Made by a program: the position numbers and the translations under genes. Source: Conchocele bisecta (lineage: Eukaryota; Mollusca; Bivalvia; Lucinida; Thyasiridae). From it: 64,000 nt of DNA. The stretch's first letter is position 1. Each line of letters begins with the position of its first letter. Location: positions 21,579,919-21,643,918 of the forward strand of contig CM055279.1 of the NCBI GenBank assembly GCA_029237695.1, read 5' to 3'. Positions 30,035-42,400 of this stretch are shown piece after piece. The notes under the pieces are model-generated. The model saw nothing but the letters and a program-made list of their open reading frames with translations. It was not told where the DNA came from and did no database searches.

Positions 30035-30320
30035 TTAAAGGTGCATGCCCACTCAGTAGGTACAACATGTTCTTTATTGGAATTAAATAAGTGTCACTAT
30101 TCCACAGGTTCTAAAAATTACGAGTGCACGCTATACAGATATAATCATTTAGTAATATTTGTTTTACTGATTGTGACTCGCGGTGGTATCAGGCTATTTT
30201 CATATGCAAATGATGCATGCTATTTTATTTATACTAAGTATATGCGTCATCTGAACAAAACATATTTTAAAATGATTATAAAGTATGATCATTGCACATC
30301 AGAAAAGAAATACAGATAAT
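30035..30320. mobile_element. Family E, left half
   Basis: Starts TTAAAGGTGCATGCCCACTC; ends inside the interior at ATACAGATAAT. Confidence 0.78.
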
Positions 30321-30479
30321 TTTAGGTGGTTGAATCGACGTCTAGATAATTTAAATTATCAACTAGTTAACTAGTGAAACATGCAATTGAAAACCACAAT
30401 AAATGCCATATTTGTAAACGTAAAATGTTTCAATAGTTGATTCACTGTGATTTTCCAGTCTTGCGTGCAGAAGCCTTAT

Positions 30480-30554
30480 TGTCCCCACAGCTCAGATGGT
30501 AGATAGTAGGTAAATGTATTTCTTTTGTGCGAGTTCGAGCCTCGCACAAATCTT
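30480..30554 (+). pseudogene. tRNA-like remnant or SINE head
   Basis: AGCTCAGATGGTAGA (box A like) and a well-formed T arm GCGAG-TTCGAGC-CTCGC followed by a T8 run. The D stem does not pair and the anticodon stem is unclear, so not a working tRNA. Confidence 0.4.
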
Positions 30555-30746
30555 TTTTTTGATGTGCAGTCTGATCTGTGTCCACTCTGTTCGCAAAACT
30601 CATTTTTTGTGCTATTCAGAAAGAAATAAGACCGGATCTCTATAAACAGATATAAAAAGCGAAAACACCACATATATATGTTTTGTATCGAATAACTGAT
30701 ACATCATACGAGGGACATCATATTTTATTAATAACTACCATGATAG

Positions 30747-31233
30747 TAAAGGTACATGCCCACTCAGTAGGCACAAACTGTTCTTTATAGGAATTAAATA
30801 AGTGTATAATTGTGTCACTATTCCACCAGTTCTAAACATTACGAGTTCCCGCTATACATATACAATCATTTAGTAATGTTTATTTTACTGATAGTAACGC
30901 GCGTTGGTATCAGGCTATTTTCATATGCTAATGAGGCATGGTATTTTTTAATTATTTATACTAACTAAATGCGTCACATGAAAAAATAATATTTTCGACC
31001 GATAATTAAGTATGATCATTGCACATAAAAAATAAATACAGAGTATAAATAATAATGTCCGTTAACATTTTAAGGAAACAAGGTTATCGCCCCTGATATC
31101 AATGTAGAGATTTACGTATGTATAATAATGCCAATCAATACGTGGGGTAATGGTGAATGCATGTTTATTTTGCCAGAACATGTCTCAGATGATGTCTACA
31201 TGTGTGCCTACTGAGTGGGCATGTACCTTTAAA
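30747..31233. mobile_element. Family E element, complete
   Basis: Inverted ends AAAGGTACATGCCCACTCAG and complement at 31205-31233. Interior has CGCCCCTGATATCA and TTTTCATATGC blocks. 487 bp. Confidence 0.88.
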
Positions 31234-31413
31234 GTATAACCAAATTCGATCCTCGGTGTACACATCGACCACATATATCTGTGTGGAATAACATGGCAAT
31301 ACTTCGTTTTAATCCAATTATTTAATAACAAACGTAAATGATTTTAATGAACTGAATGAATTTCCATTCAATCATTTAGCACACTACTTGATGTTCGCCA
31401 CGTGCAAAACACT

Positions 31414-31655
31414 GGGGCCGCTTCACTAAACTTCGTACGACTAAAATGTTCGTAAGTGCAAAATTGTGATCGTCTACAAATTTCACAATGACAACGTTTT
31501 CTTGTAAACAATTATCGGATTTACATTTATTGAGCATAGGCTGCATATGCAGCCTATGCTCAATAAATGTAAATCCATCAATTGAAATTTCCGGACGATC
31601 CTAAATTTGCACTTACGAACATTTTAGTCGTGCGAAGTTTAGTGAAACGGGCCCC
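31414..31655. mobile_element. Family B MITE
   Basis: Complete 242 bp with perfect central palindrome. Confidence 0.93.
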
Positions 31656-31908
31656 AGCAGTAATGTACATGTATTCTGCCTATCAAAGGCGATGCACATA
31701 TGCCGCTGACGGATGATCGATGTAAAATTAAAACACAAAAAAATAGTCTTAATGTTTTGCAATTATAATGAGAACAGCAAATGTACGATCGCTCGAAAAG
31801 GCGGGCATTATTACATTCATCCAAATACAATAGGATACGGAAAAAACGTTTCATGCTAACCATACATTATTGTTACATGGACATTTTTATTTGTATTAAT
31901 ACTCACCA

Positions 31909-32153
31909 GGGGGCCGTTTCACTAAACTTCGTACGACTAAACTGTTCGTAAGTGTTCGTAATTATGATAGTCTGTAAATTTCACAATAACATTGTGTTCT
32001 TGTAAACAAGTATTGGATTTACATTTATTGAGCATAGGCTGCACATGCAGCCTATGCTCAATAAATGTAAATCCATCAATTGAAATGTACAGACTATTCT
32101 AAATCTGCACTTACGAACAGTTTAGTCGTAAGAAGTTTAGTGAAACGGGCCCC
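31909..32153. mobile_element. Family B MITE
   Basis: Complete; centre reads GGCTGCACATGCAGCC. Confidence 0.93.
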
Positions 32154-32289
32154 AGACGTATACGATCTAACTGATCGTATACTTGTACGTCTCGTGAGAA
32201 ATAATAACCTAACGCGATCTACATAAACTCAAATAAGAATTAATAGCTATCATTTGAAGAGCACTCTAAATGATTTGGAGATATCTCTA

Positions 32290-32385
32290 AATATTTAATG
32301 CTAGCGCTGATTATTTAATTATTAATTATTTATAGCTAGCATTAATTAATTATTTAGAGCTAGCATTAATTATTTGAGTTTATGT
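32290..32385 (+). repeat. AT-rich short repeats around GCTAGCATTAATTA
   Basis: Three imperfect copies of AGCTAGCATTAATTATTTA-like sequence. Confidence 0.7.
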
Positions 32386-32552
32386 ATATTTGGCGTTCCA
32401 TAGATCTCGGAATACAGAGATGTCAGCTGGGGTTAATATGCCGCCCCCATACATAGTTGGATCTTTATCACCAAACGGTAAGTCTGCATCTCCGAATAGA
32501 TCGAACAGTTCGTTGTATTGGTGGCAAGAGCGTGACGGTCATGTACATGCAT

Positions 32553-32607
32553 GTATGTGTGCGTGTACCTGTATGTGTGCGTGTACCTGTATGTGTGCGT
32601 GTACCTG
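32553..32607 (+). repeat. 18-bp tandem repeat
   Basis: Three copies of GTATGTGTGCGTGTACCT. Confidence 0.9.
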
Positions 32608-32839
32608 GGGGCCGTTTCACTAAACTTCGTACGACTAAAATGTTTGTAAGTGCAAACTTATGATTGTCTGTAAATTTCACATTAACAATGTATTATTGGA
32701 AACAAATATTGGATTTACATTAATTGAGCATATACTGTATATGCAGCCTATGTTCAATAAATCAATTGAAATGTACAGACTATTCTAAATTTGCATTTAC
32801 GAACATTTTAGTCGTACGAAGTTTAATGAAACGGGCCCC
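32607..32839. mobile_element. Family B MITE, diverged
   Basis: Central palindrome decayed to ATACTGTATATGCAGCC and part of the right arm lost. Confidence 0.88.
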
Positions 32840-32888
32840 TGGTATTTATTGCATAAAATTGGCTTTCGCTGTGTATTAACACCCACTA

Positions 32889-33247
32889 TAATTCCAGCAC
32901 AACAATATTTACACAATTCCCTAACAAATTGATTGGCCTGTAGCAAGTCTCTGTCCAAAATTTATATCCCTGTAAACTCCAATGCCGAACTACTTTCCGT
33001 AACCGTCAGGCGCAGTTAAAATAATTCTTAAGAAAACGGAAAATAAACACATTTTCTTGATGAATTTATTTCAAATGCTGGAATTATAAGGAATGAATGG
33101 CCTTTCTGTGGAATCTATCGGGGATATAAACTTGAAAAAGTCGCGGGAATACTGGACGAGGCCTTCCGGCCTTCGTCCAGTATTCCCGCGACATTTCCAA
33201 GTTTATACCCCGATAAATTCCACAAAAAGGCCATTCATTCCTATAGT
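32889..33247. mobile_element. Family J element
   Basis: Both modules present, ending GGCCATTCATTCCTATAGTA. Confidence 0.85.
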
Positions 33248-33359
33248 AATAAAACATGATACACACGCTTAATAAATATGCAACCAAGCCCACCACAGAA
33301 AACATGTTAGGTAGCCAGTACATCTTCAAAACATGCCCACAGTATGCACACACTGTACT

Positions 33360-33653
33360 TTACATCAGAGACATCATCTGAGACATTTTCTGGAAAAATA
33401 AACATTCATTCACCATGATCCCACGTTTCGCTTGGCATTATTATACATTTTATATCAGACGTAAATTTTCACACTGATATCAGGGGCGATAACCACCGCG
33501 AGTCACTATCAGTAAAATAAATATTACTAAATGATTATATCTGTAATGTAGACATGTAATCGTGAACGACTGTTATTTTGCCAGAAAATGTCTCCGATGA
33601 TGTCTCTGATATAAAGAACAGTTTGTGCCTACTGAGTGGGCATACACCTTTAA
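33360..33653. mobile_element. Family E, rearranged copy
   Basis: Blocks in mixed orientation; the end CACTCAGTAGGCACAAAC lies on the minus strand at 33621-33653. Confidence 0.7.
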
Positions 33654-34638
33654 TGACCAACTATATACCTGCTCATCGTTTGATTCAAAGATAATTGCTT
33701 CGTAAATGTGATGTAATATATGTATAACATAGATCTATATGTGAACACTGCCTCGTTACTGTATCCTATACGGCACATGGGGTGGCCAAGTCGGTCATCT
33801 CTGTGTTTTCCAGCCATCAGCCAGTTTCACCTGTTATGCCGTTTGACAAAGAACTCAACATGTGAAGTAGAACATATGATATAATGTAGCTAATCACATG
33901 TAGAAAAGCCAGGAGAACGGACTCCTATCAATTATATTACACGAAACTGTCACATATGTCAGTTTTCTGGACAGGTTTGTGCCTGTGTTTTTAACAACAT
34001 GAACCACCATTATAAATAGCTTCGTACACAGAAAATTATACAGTGTATCACTTTTACCTGGCAAACCACACACCACATACCATATATACCCATTATTATA
34101 CTATGTTATTAGCTATCAAATCCAGTGACATGTAAGCAGTTACCTTAGTGTATTGTCCCTGGTGTCTACTCACCTACTATGCGAGTAAATATGGCTTTAC
34201 CTGTGGGTAACGTGTACACTAGCATAGGCTGTACATCAGATTGGAAAGTTTACACGTTGACATTTATTTTGAGATTGATGGGAGAAATGCCTCAGATATC
34301 TCGTCTTTTGTATTGTTTTCTGGCATAATATTTATAGCTTACCGTTCTCATATATCGATGCTTTAGCATAGCAGTTACGACCTTATGTTACTAAACCATC
34401 GATATGTCTATTATTTATTGCACCAAATTTCATTTGGTTTACTGTCATAGTATTTGCTGTTTGTGTCAAACGCACGAAGTGCTGAAACTATACGATTGCT
34501 TGCACATACAACGATGGCGGAGATAGCAACTCAATGCTCCATATATTATACAGTAACAAGACAATATTCACATATGTTATATTCATATATCACATCACTC
34601 TTATGAAGCAATTATCATTGAAGTCAAGTGTATCTATC
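33654..34638. other. Intergenic, nothing recognised
   Basis: About 1 kb without repeat family or gene signal. Confidence 0.5.
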
Positions 34639-34986
34639 TTTATCCCGTCAACACAGTGCGTATGTGCCGTGAAACACATTGCCGTGAAACATTTTTGATA
34701 TCCAGTCAATACAATTGTTGCATTTTACATCCATTTGTAGGTGTTGACGGGATAAATAGAATAGTAGGTAAGTATTTTTTTTCCCATTCACGGCACTAAC
34801 CTACTATTCTCTATCTATTTTCATTATTTCTGAACCAAAGTATATGTTGTGACCACTCATTTGAAACGTCTCGGCGAGACGGTTCAAATGAGTGGTCACA
34901 ACATATACTTCTGATGAGAAATAAAGAAATTGTTCAGCCTTGCCGGATATTTTCTCCCATTCACGGCACTAACCTACTATTCTCTA
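34639..34986. mobile_element. Family C composite carrying an X hairpin
   Basis: C modules, shortened, followed by an X hairpin and a second GCCTTGCCGGATATTTT...ACTAACCTACTATTCT end. The same composite occurs at 37410-37896. Confidence 0.82.
34839..34910. repeat. Family X hairpin
   Basis: AAGTATATGTTGTGACCACT and complement around CGTCTCGGCGAGACG. Confidence 0.88.
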
Positions 34987-35145
34987 TATTACCTAATACC
35001 TTAAGGTTCATCTTATTAGCCGGCGGCCCACATACAGGCGCGTTGCATATGTATGACCGGGATTTTGCTTCCTCTCTAAGAGGACCCCGTAGGCGGTTCG
35101 ACGAGGGTTTACTTCTGGTTACACAATGCTATGTTAGAGCTATTA

Positions 35146-35228
35146 CAAGGTGCATGATCACGTGGTTACACCAACAACAACAAAGGTTGAAAGTGTTGAA
35201 AGCGCGCCCACTCCAAAGTAAGTATTAT
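35146..35228. mobile_element. Family F, left end
   Basis: CAAGGTGCATGATCACGTGG to GCGCCCACTCCAAAG; the matching right end is at 35442-35506 with unrelated sequence between. Confidence 0.75.
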
Positions 35229-35441
35229 TGTTTATTATATACCTACCCATGAAATACATAGTTATACGATGTAAATAAAAATCATATGTTCTCATCGACT
35301 GCCGGACTGCAAATAGGCTGCACATACATATTTATTACCTTATACAGTCTAAAAAACAGCTAATTTCTATGGAGCGGTATATAATAAATAGAATATTCAT
35401 ATTTTTGCAACGGATATGACATATATGTTCATCTCGTGGTG

Positions 35442-35506
35442 TGAATCGGAGGGCTTCTGGAAGTTTCAGTACTTGTTGTTGTTGTTGTAACCACGTGATC
35501 ATTACC
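35442..35506. mobile_element. Family F, right end
   Basis: GAATCGGAGGGCTTCTGG to AACCACGTGATCATTACC. Confidence 0.72.
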
Positions 35507-36152
35507 TAGTAAATGTAAGGAAAAGTGGAGCAACGAAGCGTAAACTACATGTAGGGGCTGCATGCGTTATTCTTACTGACATCGAGCTACGGTCGGAAAC
35601 GGCTACGGCTATGGAGACAACATCATCGACATGTCAACACTGTACATATAGGTTCCCTGGAAACTGCGCCTTATCAAACAAACAACAACAACAAAAACTA
35701 TTCCAAGAGTGGTGTCCAGACAGTAAGTATGTATGTGATGTACTTTGCTTGCCACTCAAATGCGTCAAAATCAGTATACTAACTAGCATACAAGTGTGGT
35801 CGTTCCTGTCCGAACACGAGGCACGATTATATTATATACATGTAATTTGCTACACTGTAGCTACATGCATGCGTGTTACAGGGCCTCCAATGGTATGTTA
35901 ATAAAGCGACAGTGACTGACACCATAGACAATTGAAATAGACGTTTTCGGTGTCATACGTTGACAACGTCATGTGTCACGTGGTACGCCATTAATCACGA
36001 TACTATTGATAGCCAACGTCGGGCCGGAATAGGGAGTATTGTTGGTGCATTGGAATTCTGTAGTTTTCGATCTATTACATCTGGAGTTCAACAATCAGCG
36101 CTAAATTTTGTATTCGCTATGTACTTCTGATTGTTTGTGCTTCACAACGACA
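35507..36152. other. Upstream region of the Reeler gene
   Basis: Single-copy within the window, which fits a promoter-proximal region spared by insertions. A 96-codon plus frame (35611-35901) has no motif. Confidence 0.4.
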
Positions 36153-36217
36153 GTTGCATATATTCGGATTAACCAGTTTCCGGACGCGAACTAAATCATC
36201 CAATCCATTTCCACAAT
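36153..36217 (+). promoter_or_regulatory. Candidate core promoter and short 5' UTR of the Reeler gene
   Basis: A TATA-like GCATATATTC lies about 55 bases before the ATG. The ATG is followed directly by a convincing signal peptide, so translation starts here. Whether transcription starts just upstream or in a remote non-coding exon cannot be seen. Confidence 0.3.
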
Positions 36218-36428
36218 ATGAAGGAACTATATTTCGCGTGTATTCTGGTGTCAATGTTATGCTACGTGCACAGCAAGCCGAATGGCGCTCCACAGGACTC
36301 GTGTTTCTATATGACACCGCGGCATTTTCATCCACACACGTTTAGAAAAGTCTGGCCGACTCAAGCAAACGGACTTTATAACATAACCACATCGGCGGAC
36401 ATATTTCGTCCTGACCGACCAATCAGAG
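36218..36428 (+). CDS. Reeler gene exon 1 (signal peptide, domain start)
   Basis: Starts at ATG 36218, chosen because it opens a signal peptide. Ends ...DIFRPDRPIR plus one base; donor gtacgt at 36429. Phase 1. Confidence 0.9.
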
Positions 36429-39400
36429 GTACGTATGGATGCAGACGTTGAGCTTCCTTTATGGTTATATTACGCATTAACCCTTTTAAAGGTACATGAC
36501 CACTCAGTAGGCACAAACTGTTCTTTATAGGAATTAAATATGTGTATACGTGTGTCATTACTCCATCAGTTCTAAAAATTACTAGTGCCCGCTATACAGA
36601 TATAATCATTTAGTAATCTTTATTTTACTGATAGTGACGCGCGGTGGTATCAGTCTATTGTCATATACAAATGAGGCATGCTATTTTTAATTATTTATAC
36701 TAATTAAATGCGCCACCTGAAAACAAAAATATTTTCGAAAGATTATAAAGTATGATCATTGCACATCAAAAATAAATACAGATAATAAATACAAATGTCC
36801 GTTAACATTTTAAGGAAACACATTTATCGCCCCTGACATCTGATATAAAATGCAAATAATGCCAATCAATACGTGGGGTAATGGTGAATGAATGCTTATT
36901 TTGCCAGAAAATAGCTCAGTAGCCTATTTCACCAACATTGCAAAGTATACTTTATTAGCAAAGTATACTTTGAGGGAGAAATTTTCAATTTTAGGATAAA
37001 TTTATTAATTTTTATTATACTGAATTTATTACATTATCACAGCCATTTTGGCTGTGATAATGTAATACATTCAGTATAATAATTCTGCATAGTTTTAATC
37101 ATCAAATATATGCAATCGTTAGTTCTGCATGAAATAATGCATTTCGGAAAAATCAATGATTGCTCCCTCAAAGTATACTTTGCTAGGAAAGTATACTTTG
37201 CAATTTTGATGAAATCGGCTACAGATGATGTCTCTGACATGTTATGTCTACTGAGTCGGCAAGAACATTTAACAATGCAGGCGGATTCCAAGCAGCATTT
37301 CTCACCATTATCCACAGTTTGTCATTAATGGAATAGTCCGATATTAAATAGTATGAACTATCCAATTTATGATATCCAGGGTTGAACAGGTTAAAGGCAA
37401 AACTATAATAGTATCCCGTCAACACAGTGCAGTGCGTATGTGTCGTGAAACACGGTGCCGTGAAACATTTTTTATATCCTGTCAATACGACCTAATCACT
37501 GCGTATGAATATTTGCGGTGACTGGGGTTATTTATTTTTGCATTTTAAAGCAATTTGTAGGTGATGACGGGATAAATAGAATAGTAGGGTAATGCCGTGA
37601 ATGGGAAAACATATCTGGCGCGGCACGGAAACGGGATGTGCTTGACAGAGCCTCGCCACACCCGTTTCCAGATCATTGCCAGATAGTTTTTCCCATTCAC
37701 GGCACTAACCTACTATTCTCTATCTATTTACCTTATTTCTGAACCAAAGTATATGTTGTGACCATTCATTTGAACCGTCTCGGCGAGACGGTTCAAATGA
37801 GTGGTCACAACATATACTTCTGATAAGAAATAAAGAAATTATTGAGCCTTGCCGGATATTTTTTCCCATTCACGGCACTAGCCTACTATTCTCTATATAT
37901 AAGTCAATCTTGACAAGTATGTTCCTAGGCAGGGGCATCGGAACAGATCCGGCAGGTCCGGCAACTGCCGGATCAATAATTTTAACATATTTGTAATATT
38001 ATTCATGTATACAAAAACGGAATGTAAATATTTTTCTGCAAATTTTTTCATTTCTTATCAAAAGTGTATGTTGTTACCACTCAGTTGAACCGTGAATGCG
38101 GGTGCGCGAGGGTTTGTCAATTCACGTGGAATTAGGCTCATTCTGACTTCGACTGTCAAACTCCTGACTCCCGCAGTTGGCTTAAACATATACATGTATA
38201 CGTTATTTGTGATATACTTTGTAATCGTGGGGGGGGGGGGGGGGTGGGGGGGTGGGTGGGGTGGAGTGATCGCGGGGCCGCCATACATATGATATCAGTC
38301 ATTATATGAATGAGAGTGGAAAAACCTTAAATGCCGTCCACGTGTCTTCACTAGACTACATGCTTCCGGAATATGGAGGTAAAGTGCCATTTGTGACCAT
38401 CCTAACTCCGGCTCCGCTAGCATCTCATGGAGCAGTATGTGGTTTATTGTTGTTTTCTTAGAGCATGACGGGCGTTTCACTGACTAAATGACGAACACTA
38501 TAGGCCCTGATCACGCGCGCAATCTAAACTGTGTTTATCCCGTCAACACAGTGCGTATGTGCCGTGAAACACGGTGTCGTGAAACATTGTTGATATCCTG
38601 GCAATACGACCTAATCACTGCGTATGAATATGTGCGGTGGCTGGGTTACTTTTTTTTTGCATTTAAAGCCATTTGTAGGTGTTGACGGGATAAATAGAAT
38701 AGTAGGTAAGTGCCGTGAATGGGAAAAAATATCTGGCGCGGCACGGAAACGGGATGTGCTTGGCAGAGCCTCGCCCATCCCGTTTCCTGAGCCTTGCCAG
38801 TTATTTTTTCCCATTTCAGTCCTTGTTGTTGTTGTTAGTACCACGTGATCATACACCTTGGTAGTGTAGACTATCATTATTATAGACTAGCACATCATGT
38901 TCTAAGGGGTGCTAAACATAAACATAATAAAGGCGGGCCAAAGGTCGTTAAATCGGATTTATATAATAAAATATCTGACCTCTCTTCAGAAACATTGATC
39001 TTCATTGTATGGAACCGAAGCGTCTGGTGCCAATGGTAAAATATTTGTATCTCCTCATTAGGACTTAGTATCTCCTAATTAGGACTTAGTATCTCCTAAT
39101 CAGGATATAGTAATTAGGAGATAATAACTCCTAATTAGGATATCGTATCTCCTAATTAGGACTTAGTATGTTCTAATTAGGACTTAGTATCTCCGAATCA
39201 GGAGATAGTAATTAGGAGATAATAACTCCTAATTAGGATATAGTATCTCCTAATTAGGACTTAGTATCTCCTAATTCTAATTAGGAGATACATATATTTT
39301 AGCATTGGCACCAGTAGCCGATTTCATCAAAATTGCAAAGCATACTTATCTAGCAAAGTGTACTTTGGGGAATAATCATTTATTTTTCCCGAAATGCATT

Positions 39401-42400
39401 ATTTCATTTAGAACTAACGACTGCATATATTTGATGAGTAAAAGAATGCAGAATTATTATACTGAATTTATTACATTATCACAGTGTGATAACGTAATAA
39501 CTTCAGTATAATAAATCCTTAAATTGAAAATTTCTCTCTCAAAGTGTACTCAGCAAGATAAGTATACTTTTCAATGTTGGTGAAATCAGCTACTGGACGC
39601 TTCCATAGTATTGTCACGGTGACTGCAACATTCCGCTGAACCTAATCGTGCACATGTACACGGACTTATTCACGGTCGTTGTACCATCATTGTACGACCA
39701 TCAAATGACAAAGCGGCCAGGTAAATAATATGTTTACATGTTGCGCCTGTCACTCTACACGTAGAGTTGTTCATCAAACGGCACTTAATACCGGACTAGA
39801 CTGACACCTTCTGACATCTACATTTGTATACCCTGTATATTAAGCGTTCCCACAGTTTACCAAAACCTACCTACGTATCTGGTAAAAACAAACAAGGCCT
39901 TGAAAAAACGAAGATACATTTATCTTAAAAACTTCCTCAGGCATTTGTAGTCGGGAAGTTTATAGCATAACTTTAAATTTCCGCCTGCAAACTTTAGAAA
40001 CAAATAAGAAGAGAATATTATAATTAAACTCAGTATGTGTACACTCATGAACGGATATAAAACGCGCCAAGTTCCCAATCAGTTTTCACATTACTTCACC
40101 AGTAAATAGAGTCAAATACGTACAGTGGGGTCAGCGTGTTCCAACCTGTCGTGTTCGTTCGTGTGTGCACTTACACGCTGACCCCACTGTAATTCATGTA
40201 TACAATAAATGTAAATATTTTTATGCATTTTTTCTCATTTCGCATCAAAAGTGTATGTTGTTACCACTCAGTTGAACCGTCTCGGCGAGACGGTTCAACT
40301 GAGTGGTAACAACATACACTTTGGGTGGGTAGCGAACCAACCTGTCGTGTTCGTTCGTGTGTGCACCTACACGCTGACCCCACTGTAATTCATGTATAAA
40401 ATAAATGTAAATATTTTTCTGCATTTTTTCTCATTTCGCATCAAAAGTGTATGTTGTTACCACTCAGTTGAACCGTCTCGGCGAGTTATAATCATTTACT
40501 AATATTTAGTTTGCTGACAGTGACGCGCGGTGGTATCAGGCTATTTTCATATGCAAATGAGGCATGATATTTTTAATTGAATACGTCACCTGAAAAAATA
40601 ATATCTTCGACAGATTATAAATTATGATCATTGCACATCCAAAAATAAATACAGAGAATAAATAGTAATGTCCGTTAACATTTTAAGGAAACACGGTTAA
40701 CGCCCCTGATATCTGTGTGGAAATTTACATCTGATATGAAATGTATAATAATGTCAATCAATACGTGGGGTAATCATGGTAATGGTGAATGCATGTTTAA
40801 TTTGCCAGAATATACAAAACTATCTGTCTCATTTAATAGGTACATTGCAATGCTCCAGATAAGCTGCGTAGTTGCTTAAATACCCAATTAAAATTGCCCA
40901 AAACCAAATTTAAATCAGAAGTAGCGAGTATCAGAAAGCAATAACAATTTTGTGGTACCTTTATCATGCTGCAGAAAACAATAAACAGACCACAAACATA
41001 GCATATTTTTCTTACTTTTCCATGAAAACACATATTGGTATTTCATTTGAATTGTCTCCAAGGAGACAATTCCAATGAAATGCCAAGACATGTTTTCATT
41101 TAGAAGCAAACTATTCAGTAATTGCGGTCTGCTGATGTGTAAACAGTAGTGTGATTTTATTTTAACCAATTACAATTTTGAAATACCCAATTGCTTCAGA
41201 CATGATGGAGTGACAATACTCAAATAGTAATTCCTTATCTGGAGCCTGCATTGTATATGCTACTTGATTGATGTGTATCGTACGCTGTTTCTAAAATATG
41301 GGACAACTTCACTGTGGAACAGCAGGGGGCCGTTTCACTAAACTTCGTACGACTAAAATGTTCGTAAGTGCAAATTTAGAATAGTCTGGAAATTTCAATT
41401 AATTAATTAATTAATTAACTCCAATAATCGTTGACAAGAAAACATTGTTAATGTGAACTTTTCAGACTACCATAAGTTTGTACTTACGAACATTTTAGTC
41501 GTACGAAGTTTAGTGAAACGGACCCCAGGTGTGTGGTACCGGCAATGATAATCCACCATCTATTATTTCAGTGGAACCTCTCTAAACCTCACACAAAGAA
41601 AATATATGTTGAGAGGTTGGTTTCTTGGTAACGCATCACAGATGATAACGCATGTTCATGATTGCAAAAGACATAAGTATTTCCCAGAATGGCCATGTGC
41701 CTGATTAACAGTGGAACCTCTCTAAACCGGACAGCCTGGGGACCTCCCAGCGTGTCCGGTTTAGAGAGTTTTCACCGTATACATTAGTGAACATCTATGA
41801 GTTGTAAAAATCGCAGTTTTATTTTGCACTTAGTTGGAAACGTTATAACCCATGCCAGCTATCACACATGTTACCGTTGTCTACATTAAAGGTGCATGCC
41901 CACTCACTAGGCACAATATGAGCTTTATATCAGAGTCACTATCAGTAAAATAAATGTTACTAAATGATTATATCTGTATAGCGGTGGTGAATAGTAATAC
42001 AAGTTTACACTTATTTAATTCCCATAAAGAACATTTACCTTTAACCATTCGAACCTTCCTTTATATACAGTGACAGTATATATCTGCCAGAAAATAGATG
42101 CTTTCTTAATGAATGTGCAAAGCAACAAGCTATACCATACTTATTACGTTTGTATTGCATACATGTATACTTATTAATATACTATTACATGCTCAGCAAC
42201 TTGGGACAACATGCATTTAATTTTCGTATCCGTTAGTGATACAGTGGAAGCTCTCTAAACCGGACACCCTGGGAGGTCCCCAGGGTGTCCGGTTTAGAGA
42301 GCTTCCACTGTTATAAACAATCAATGACCAATTTGTGTCATTTTCAGTCATGGCGTCCACTGCTATAAACAATAAATGATCAATTCTTGTCATTTTCAGT

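Noticed and set aside
30480..30554. Functional tRNA gene
   Set aside because: Good T arm but no paired D stem or clear anticodon arm; kept only as a remnant.
35611..35901. Possible upstream exon of the Reeler gene (96-codon frame)
   Set aside because: The ATG at 36218 already opens a full signal peptide, and no splice signal links the two.
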